Positions 8,572 through 17,500 of a DNA stretch of 64,000 nucleotides are shown here, piece by piece. The notes below the pieces were generated by a model. It searched no databases and had not been told where the DNA came from. It worked only from the letters and a program-made list of their open reading frames with translations. Both the position numbers and the translations under genes were made by a program. Origin of the DNA: an uncultured Candidatus Melainabacteria bacterium (lineage in GTDB: Bacteria > Cyanobacteriota > Vampirovibrionia > Gastranaerophilales > Gastranaerophilaceae); the NCBI GenBank assembly GCA_947090755.1, contig CAMUPF010000001.1:62001-126000 (forward strand). Reading direction: 5' to 3'. How positions within the stretch are numbered: position 1 is the stretch's first letter; each line of letters begins with the position of its first letter.

Positions 8572-9885
8572 ATGAAGATTGCGTTGATAAATCACGGTTG
8601 TCCGAAGAACCTTGTGGATTCTGAGTGGATGCTTGGAGTGCTGGTGAAAAAAGGGTATGAAATTACGCTTGATGAAAGTAAAGCCGATTTTGTTATTGTT
8701 AATACCTGTTCTTTTATTCATGACGCAGAAAAAGAGTCTGTGCAGTCTATTTTACAGATGGTTGAAGCCGGTAAAAAGGTTATCGTGACGGGCTGTCTTG
8801 CTCAAAAGCACAAAGCTGAGCTGAAAGTTGCAATACCGGAAATCGTCGGAATTCTGGGGATTTCTGAGGTCGACCAAATTGCCGCTCTTATTGATGAAAT
8901 AGTTGAAAAAAATGATTATGTACAGAAGGTTTCAGCTGAGCCGAAGTATTGTTTTCCTAAAGTAGAGCGTCAGCAGATTACAATGGGCGCAAGTTCTTAT
9001 TTGAAAATTTCAGAAGGCTGCAATTGTTCCTGCGGTTACTGCATAATCCCGAAATTGCGCGGTAAGCAGGTTTCAAGACCGGTTGAAGATATAATTGAAG
9101 AGGCCAAAAAACTTGTTGCAAAAGGCGTTACGGAAATTATTCTTATTGCTCAGGATACAACTTCTTACGGGATTGATTTGTATAAAGAGTATAAATTACC
9201 GTTTTTGCTCCGAGAACTCAATAAAATTGAGGGTTTGGGCTGGATAAGAATAATGTATGCTTACCCTTCTTTTGTCACTGATGAGTTACTTTTTGCTATT
9301 CGTGACTGTGAAAAAGTTGTAAAATATTTAGATTTGCCATTGCAGCATTATGATAAGGATATGCTTGTTTCGATGAAGCGGCCGGCAATGGATTATGATG
9401 ATTTGATAGCAAAAATTCGTTCAATCGTTCCTGATATTGCATTGAGAACGACATTTATTGTCGGATATCCTGCAGAAACTGATGAACAATTTAATGCATT
9501 GCATGAGTTTGTAAAACGTGCTAAATTTGAGCGTCTTGGTGTTTTTGAATACTGCCGTGAAAAGGGCACCTATTCTTATTCGTTGAAACCTCAAATTGCT
9601 AAAAAGGTTAAACATCAACGATTTAAGGCAATTATGCAGACGCAGAAAGAAATTTCGCTTGAGAAAAATATGTCACGCATTGGTGACGTTTTGCCTTGTA
9701 TTATTGAAGCGATTACTGATGATGGTGTTCTGGTAATGCGCTCTAAATATGACGCTCCGGAAATTGACGGGCTTGTATACGCAAATACAGCATCTGAATG
9801 TTGCCCCGGTGATATTGTTACGGTTAAAATTGAAAAAGCTGATGAATATGACCTGTTCGGACAGGTTTTGGAAGGTGAAAATTAA
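8572..9885 (+). CDS. rimO: Ribosomal protein S12 (Asp88) methylthiotransferase
   Basis: A 437-residue radical-SAM enzyme that methylthiolates an aspartate of ribosomal protein S12. ATG 8572 is chosen because AGAGGA at 8562-8567 is well placed and the family starts with KIALINHGCPKN; an in-frame GTG at 8521 would add 17 unrelated residues. The N-terminal UPF0004 domain carries its cysteines in GCPKN, NTCSF and GCLAQ. The radical-SAM CxxxCxxC is in CNCSCGYC. The C-terminus (VLPCIIEAITDDGVLVMRS) is the TRAM domain. YPAETDEQF is also typical of RimO. The stop overlaps the next start (TAATG), giving translational coupling. Confidence 0.96.
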   Translation: MKIALINHGCPKNLVDSEWMLGVLVKKGYEITLDESKADFVIVNTCSFIHDAEKESVQSILQMVEAGKKVIVTGCLAQKHKAELKVAIPEIVGILGISEVDQIAALIDEIVEKNDYVQKVSAEPKYCFPKVERQQITMGASSYLKISEGCNCSCGYCIIPKLRGKQVSRPVEDIIEEAKKLVAKGVTEIILIAQDTTSYGIDLYKEYKLPFLLRELNKIEGLGWIRIMYAYPSFVTDELLFAIRDCEKVVKYLDLPLQHYDKDMLVSMKRPAMDYDDLIAKIRSIVPDIALRTTFIVGYPAETDEQFNALHEFVKRAKFERLGVFEYCREKGTYSYSLKPQIAKKVKHQRFKAIMQTQKEISLEKNMSRIGDVLPCIIEAITDDGVLVMRSKYDAPEIDGLVYANTASECCPGDIVTVKIEKADEYDLFGQVLEGEN

Positions 9886-11348
9886 TGGAAGAAATCAAAG
9901 TTATAAATTCTGAGGTAGAACAGGCACAGGTTACAGAAATATTTAAAGATGTATTTAAATATGCACCTTCTAAATTATGCGGAATGCTTGGAAACGCTAT
10001 TATAGTACCGATTTATACCAGTATGCTTTCACCGGAGGAATATGGACTTTATTCATTATCGATTGCCGTTTTGTCGTTCCTTTGTATTCTTTTTTCAGAT
10101 TGGGTAGGCCTTTCCGGATTGAGATTTTTCAGGCAGAATCAATTGACCGATAATATCCCGAAATACCTTACTACACTTGTTATAATGCTTACCTGTAATC
10201 TATTCATCATGTTTTGTATCGCAACGATTTTCAGGGAACAGTTTTATAACTTTTTCCATATACCGTTTAAGTATTTTGTTTCAATTTTATTGTTAATAAT
10301 TCCTGTAGCCATAAGAGCCCTGTTATTTCAGCTTTTACGGGCACAGTTAAAATCAATAGCATTTACATTTTCAACGATATTGAATCAGATTATGACAATC
10401 GGTCTTTCAGTATTCTTTGTGAAAGTATATCACCTTGGAGCACTTTCGTTGCTTCTGGGTATGGCTATTGCAATTACACTTACAGATATATTATTGATAT
10501 TCCAGAGTGACATTTTAAAACACTTTAAGCTTCAAAAAATCGAGTGGGAATCTGTTCTTCCTATTGTAAAATACGGTGTTCCTATTGCCGCAACTTCATT
10601 GAGTGCGTGGATTATTAACCAGAGTAATAAATTTATCATGAACAGCATAAGCGGGTTTAGTGATGTGGGTATTGTTGGTGTTGCTTACGGATTGACGCTT
10701 CCGCTCTTAATGACTATTTTCTCAACGATTACGGTTGCCGCGATTCCGCGTATTATCAATCTTTTTGAGGATAAATTTGATGTGACTCCGATAATTTCAA
10801 AATTTGTCGGGTATTATGTGCTGATTGCGCTGCCGCTAGTTGTTACGATGTCGCTGTATTCAATGGATTATGTGCATGTGTTTTCGTCAAATGAACATTT
10901 TTATGTCGCATATAAAATTATTCCGTACTTTGCGTTTGGTACATTTTTCCTTGCCTTGACGGATTACACGACATTACAGTATCATCTTGCGAAGAAAACG
11001 CAGATAGACTTTGTGTTAAAGCTGTTATCCGGCATTTTGGGTATAGTTTTGAATATAGTATTAATCCCGAAATATTCACTAATAGGTGTCGGAATCGCGA
11101 CATTTAGTGCAAACTTATTCTATTTAATATTGAGTTTATTGATAATTGTTCCTGGCTTAAGAATACATTATCCTAAGGAGATAATGAATAAGATATTTCT
11201 TGCGTTTGTGCCGTACTTTTTATGTGTATTTTTATTGATGGATAAATTGGTAATGGCGCCTGTTGCAAAATTAATATTTTTATTGATAATATTTCATTTC
11301 TCATACTGGCTAATCAACCGTTTCGGTAAAAATAGTAAAGTATTGTAA
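9885..11348 (+). CDS. Polysaccharide flippase-like MOP-family membrane protein
   Basis: A 487-residue integral membrane protein with about 14 hydrophobic segments, fitting the oligosaccharidyl-lipid flippase (Wzx/RfbX) branch of the MOP superfamily. Family features are the N-terminal YAPSKLCGMLGNAIIVPIYTS, in which the first helix ends in a proline-containing turn, the SPEEYGLYSL motif, and an internal repeat starting at YGVPIAATSLSAWIINQSNKF. Such proteins move undecaprenyl-linked glycans across the inner membrane. No glycosyltransferases are adjacent, so the cargo is unknown. It overlaps rimO by one base. Confidence 0.88.
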   Translation: MEEIKVINSEVEQAQVTEIFKDVFKYAPSKLCGMLGNAIIVPIYTSMLSPEEYGLYSLSIAVLSFLCILFSDWVGLSGLRFFRQNQLTDNIPKYLTTLVIMLTCNLFIMFCIATIFREQFYNFFHIPFKYFVSILLLIIPVAIRALLFQLLRAQLKSIAFTFSTILNQIMTIGLSVFFVKVYHLGALSLLLGMAIAITLTDILLIFQSDILKHFKLQKIEWESVLPIVKYGVPIAATSLSAWIINQSNKFIMNSISGFSDVGIVGVAYGLTLPLLMTIFSTITVAAIPRIINLFEDKFDVTPIISKFVGYYVLIALPLVVTMSLYSMDYVHVFSSNEHFYVAYKIIPYFAFGTFFLALTDYTTLQYHLAKKTQIDFVLKLLSGILGIVLNIVLIPKYSLIGVGIATFSANLFYLILSLLIIVPGLRIHYPKEIMNKIFLAFVPYFLCVFLLMDKLVMAPVAKLIFLLIIFHFSYWLINRFGKNSKVL

Positions 11349-11495
11349 AGATTATTGTAAAGAATTAAAGTTTATCTGGCAATTTCCGATATTCAGAATA
11401 CTTAATAATTTAGGTATGCAATTTCCATGCTTATTTGTCATGAAATTAATCGTTAAATTTCGTTACAAATGGTGGAAAAGAGTATAAATAAGTGA

Positions 11496-11501
11496 TATTA
11501 T
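11496..11501 (+). promoter_or_regulatory. Candidate -10 box of the giant adhesin gene
   Basis: TATTAT within TGATATTATAGC, about 45 bases upstream of the start codon, with a weak TGGAAA 17 bases further upstream. The ribosome site GAAAGGAAG is at about 11532-11540. The 198-base intergenic region holds no other feature I can see. Confidence 0.35.
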
Positions 11502-11546
11502 AGCAATACTTATATAAGATAGATATATGTCGAAAGGAAGTCCTGT

Positions 11547-14500
11547 ATGAACATTACTAAGAAGTGCAGACAAGCAAGAAAACTGTTTTCAGCGGTTGTA
11601 ATTGCGTCATTTCTTACTCACCAGATGTTACTAATTCCGGCTCTGGCTACTGACATTTCACATGTCGAAGGCAACAATGGTGTGTATAACATTGACCCTA
11701 CCGGTATAAATAGTGATATTGGTTTTAGGAAATATAACAATTTTAACCTGTCAAACGGTGATATCGCAAACTTTATAATGAATTATGACGGCGCGGATAT
11801 CTCTAAATTCGTTAACCTGGTTAATAACCAGATTAACATTAACGGTATAATTAATACCCTGCGTGCAGACGGCAATTTCTCAAATGGCGGTCTGGTATTT
11901 ATTTCACCGGAGGGTATGGTAGTTGGGGCCAGCGGTGTATTGAACGTTGGTTCTTTATCAGTTTTAACCCCAAAACAGGACGATTACGAAAAATTCAAGG
12001 GCAGTATTCAATATACTCCAAATTTGTATAACGATTTAAGAAATTTAGCAAATTCTCAGGGTACCGGCGTTGTTTCAATTGCCGGTAAAGTCATTGCAAG
12101 AGATACCGTTGATATTTATGCGGCAGGTGCGAATGTTCTTGCAAACGGCGGTATTATTGCCGGCGTAAACCATGACGGTAAAATTGAATCCTTATCAATG
12201 GCTAATGATTTGTTTAACCAGCTTGTAAATGTTGACCATCTTGCTAACGCAAATACATTGAGAAATGATAATGGCGTCATCACAATTACAGCTTATGGCG
12301 CAGATAAAGGTTTATCAGTAGACGGGCTTGTAAAGAATGTCGGCCGCGACGGTTCAATTTCATTATTGAATGCCGGCTCTCAAGGCTTGGCAGTCGGCGG
12401 AAATGTTGAAAACCATGCCGGCGATGTTGTTCTTGTAAGTAACGCTGGGGACCTTGATGTTACCGGTACGATTCAAAACGACGGTAAATCAACTAATATT
12501 TCCAGCCGTGGCAACGAGTTAAACATTGCAGGTACAATCAGAAACGCTGATAAATTACAGATTACAAATGCAGGAACAGGCGCATTGCTTGTTTCCGGTA
12601 ATGTTTATAACGGTAATGACGCGACAATCATAAATCAAAGCACCGGTAACGGTAAAATGCAGGTTAGCGGACGTATCGAAAACGGCAATGATTTAAGATT
12701 AACTAATAACAGCACCGGCGGTATGGACATTACTTCTGGTTCTAATATTAAAAATGACGGCGTTTTGAGAGTTAATAACAGAGCAGGCGTCTTGAATATG
12801 GCTGGTACAGTTACAAATACCGGTTCTCTTACTCAAATTCAAAATGCCGGTACAGCTGCTAATATTGGCGGTACCATTACTAACTCTAATGACTTAGTTG
12901 TAGACAATACAGCCGGTAATCTTTCATTGACCGGTACGATTAATAACGGTCATAACGCTACAATCGGTAATACCGGTGCAAACCTTACGGTTTCAGGCAA
13001 TATCGACAACGGTAATGATTTGAGAATCGCAAATAACGGCAGCGGCGCGTTATCAATTTCAGGCGAAATTGTTAACGGCCATAATGCTGATATTACAAAC
13101 GATGGTACAGGCTTTACTGTTAGCGGTAAAATTAACAACAAAAATGACATGAACCTTATTAACAATAGGGGCGCAAATGGTCTTGATATTAAAAACCGTG
13201 CCGTTATCACTAACGGTTTAAACGGTACAGGCAATCTTGGTATTAATAACAAAACCGGTGCTTTAAATATTGCAGGTAATGTTACTAATAACGGCGCTTA
13301 CACAGAAATCCTTAATGGTGGTACAACCGCTACGATTTCTGGTGTAGTTAATAATGCTAAAAATATGTTGATTAAAAATGACGGAACCGGTGCGTTATTG
13401 ATTTCAGGTAACGTGATTAACGGTGAGGATTTAGGTATCGTAAATAATGGTACTAAATATACTCAAACAGGTTCTATCCAAAACGGTAGAGATTTATCAA
13501 TCACTAACAACGGTAAAGACGGTCTTGCATTAGAAGGCGCTAGCCGCATCGAAAATCAAGGCAATCTTTACATTAATAACAATGCCGGAATTTTGAACAT
13601 GGCTGGCAACGTGACTAACCACGGCGAAAATGCTATTGTTACTAATGCCGGATCTTCTGCTAAAGTTGGCGGAACGATTAATAATGACCATTATTTGGAA
13701 TTAAATAACAAAGGTTCTGCCGGTATGGATGTTACTGCTACTATTCAAAATGGCGGTGACGCTCGTATTGCAAACCAGAACTCAGTGTTGAATGTTAAAG
13801 GCGATATTACAAACGCTAACGATTTGACAATTGTAAACAAAGGTTCAGACTTAAATGTCGCAGGTTCAGTTAATAACGGCCGCAACCTGATTGTTACAAA
13901 CGATGGAACCGGTGCTTTGACAGTAAATGGAACTGTTGATAATAAAGGCATCGCTAATATTATTAATAATAGCAAAGGTACAAACCTTACTCTTGGCGGA
14001 ATCTTCAAAAATGCTAAGGATCTTGTAGTAAGAAACAACGGTACAGGCGATATGTTTGTAAACGCAGAAGTTACAAATAAAGGCGACGCTGAATTTACAA
14101 ACGCCGGCAAAAATCTTACGATTTCCGGTTCTGTAGATAACGCTAAAGATTTGCTTGTAACAAATAATGGATCCGGTGATTTAGCTGTTAGTGGAACTGT
14201 CGTAAACGGTGCAAATGCAGCCTTTGTTAACGGAACAAATGCTAACGCTCTAAATATCAGCGGAACAATTAATAACAAAAATGAACTCGCAATTACAAAC
14301 AGCGGACGCGGTGGTTTGACTACTACTGAAACAAGCGAAATTACAAACGATGGTTTGTTATATGTAACAAATAACAAAGGCGATTTGAATATGGCCGGTA
14401 AAGTTACAAATACAAAACGTTTGAATACTGCGAATTCAAAAGAAGTTCAAACTCAAATCCTTAATAAGGGTGGCAACGCAACTGTAAACGGTACAATCAA

Positions 14501-17500
14501 CAACGCAGGAAACCTCTTGATTACAAATCAGGGAACAGGTGCTCTTGCAGTTGGTGCAGGTATTGTTAACGGTAATGATACTGTAATTACTAACGCAGGT
14601 ACTAACTTGAATGTAACCGGTTCAATTGATAATGGAAACGATTTAGCAATTGCGAACAACGGCTCAGGTTCTATGGTTGTTAACAGCAATATTACTAACG
14701 ACCGCGACATCTTGATGACAAATGCCGGAACAACAATGACAGTCGGCGGTGAAATCGAAAACGCTAATAACCTGACAATCAGTAATGCCGGTACAGACTT
14801 GACGGTTAATTCAGTTATTAACAACGGCAAAGATTTCAAAGCTGTTAACAATGGAACCGGTGCTTTGACAGTTGCAGGTGATATTACAAATAAAGGTATT
14901 ACTAATATTATTAATAGTAATAAAGGTACTGATTTGACCGTTGGCGGCAAATTGGATAATGCTAAAGATCTTGTTGTAAGAAATCATGGCAAAGGAAATC
15001 TTGCAATAAACGGTGAAGTTGTTAACAAAGCCAACGCAGAAATTTTGAACGAAGGCAAAGACTTAACTGTTGCTGGTTCAATTGATAATGCAGGTGACCT
15101 TTCTGTTACAAATAACGGTTTAGGTAATCTGTTAGTAAGCGGAACAGTTAAAAACGGTTCAAAAGCAGAAATCGCAAACGGTACAAACGCTAATGCCTTG
15201 AATATAACCGGCTCAATTGAAAATACCGGTGATATGTCAATTACAAACAGCGGCCGTGGTGGTTTAACAACTTCTGAAGGCAGTACAATTAAAAACGGCG
15301 GCAAATTATACGTTGCTAACAACGCCGGTGATTTAGATATGGCCGGAACTGTTACAAATACAGGAATTTTAACAAAAATTCTGAATAAAGGTAGAAATGC
15401 TGATGTAAATGGTACAATCAACAATGCACGTGATTTGGAAATTACAAACAAAGGTACAGGTGCACTTGCTGTTGGTGCTGATATTACAAACGGCAATGAT
15501 ACAACAATTACTAATGAAGGTACCGACGCTAGTGTAACCGGAACCCTCAACAATGAACGCAACTTAATCGTTACAAATGACGGCACCGGTTCATTGACCG
15601 TAAATGGTAACATTGATAACAAAGGAATTACTAATATTATTAATAATTCAACCGGTACTGACTTAACAGTTGCAGGCCGCTTGAATAATGGTAAAAACCT
15701 TGTAATCAGAAACCACGGAAAAGGTTCAATGACTGTTGGCGGAAACGTTACAAACGGTGGTAATGCAGAGTTGTTGAATAATGGTTCAAAACTTACCCTG
15801 AACGGTATTTTAGATAACGCAAATGATTTAACAATAACAAATAATGGTGCCGGCGGTTTAACAGCAACCGAAGCCAGCGAAATCAAAAACGGCGGCTTGT
15901 TATACGTAACTAACAACGCCGGAGATTTGAATATGGCCGGTAAGGTTACTAACAGAGGCACTAAAACTCAAATTCATAATAAAGGCGTAAATGCGAAAGT
16001 CAATGGCTCAATTAACAATACAAACGATTTGATTATTGTTAATGACGGAACAGGCGCATTGGCTGTCGGTGCTGATATTACAAACGGCAATGATATTACA
16101 ATCAGAAATGCCGGAACTGATTTGAGCGTAACCGGAACTGTTAATAATGAACGTAATCTTGTGGTAACAAACAACGGAACCGGTTCATTGACAGTTGCAG
16201 GTGATATTACAAACAAAGGCATTACAAATGTAATTAATAACGCTAAGGGTACAGACCTTACTCTGGGCGGTAAATTGAAAAATGATAAAAACCTTGTAGT
16301 AAGAAATAATGGCACAGGCGATATGCTTGTAAGCGGTGAAGTTACTAACAAGGGTGACGCTGAATTCACAAATGAAGGCAAAAACTTTACAATTTCCGGA
16401 ACTGTAGATAATGCAAATGACTTGCTTGTTGTAAATAATGGCCGCGGTGATTTGGCAATCAGCGGAAACGTTAAAAACGGTAATGATACAGAGATTACCA
16501 ATAAAGGTACAGGCCTGAATATCAGCGGTATTATCAATAATGTACGTAACATGAGAATAACAAACAACGGCGAAAAAGGACTTACAACAACCGCAGTAAG
16601 TGAAATTACAAATGGCGGCTTGATGTCAGTAACCAATAATGCCGGTGATTTGAATATGGCTGGCAAAGTTACTAACAACGGCGAACAGCTTCAAATTCTT
16701 AATAAAGGCGGCGATGCTGTTGTTAACGGTACAATTAATAACGCTAAGTCATTGTTAATTACAAACGATGGCGAAGGAGCATTGTCAGTCGGCGCAAATA
16801 TTACAAATGGCGACGAAGCAGTTATTAATAACAGAGGTACAAACCTTACTGTCGGCGGTTCAATTGATAATGAAGGCAACTTGATTATTGCGAACAATGG
16901 TTCTGGTGCACTTCTTATGAACGGAACGGTTGAAAATGCAGGCGTTACAAACATTATTAACGCAGCAACAGCTACCGATATGAGTCTTGCCGGTGTTATT
17001 AACAATGCTCAGGAACTGGTTGTGAGAAACGACGGCAAAGGTGCAATGCTTGTTGGCGGCGAACTTACAAACGGTGCTGATTCATCAATCATAAATAACG
17101 GTACAGGTCTTACAATGGATGGCGTTGTAAATAATTCAGGCAGCCTGATTATTAAAAACAACGGTAAAGACGGACTTGTATTTACAGAAAACAGCAACAT
17201 TACAAACCAAAATGGTTTGGAAATTACAAATAACGGTGGCGACCTTAGAATGTCAGGTTCAATTGATAACAAAGATTGGACTAACATTACCAACAACACC
17301 GGCAATGCTATCGTAAACGGCGTAATTAAAAACGCAGATTCACTTCAAATCGTCAATGCCGGTGATGGCGAACTTGCAGTTGGCGCTGAAATTACAAATG
17401 GCGGCAATACAACAATTACCAACGAAGGTACTGATTTGACCCTCAGCGGAACAATCAATAACGAAGGTAATTTGATTGCAACCAACAACGGAACAGGCGC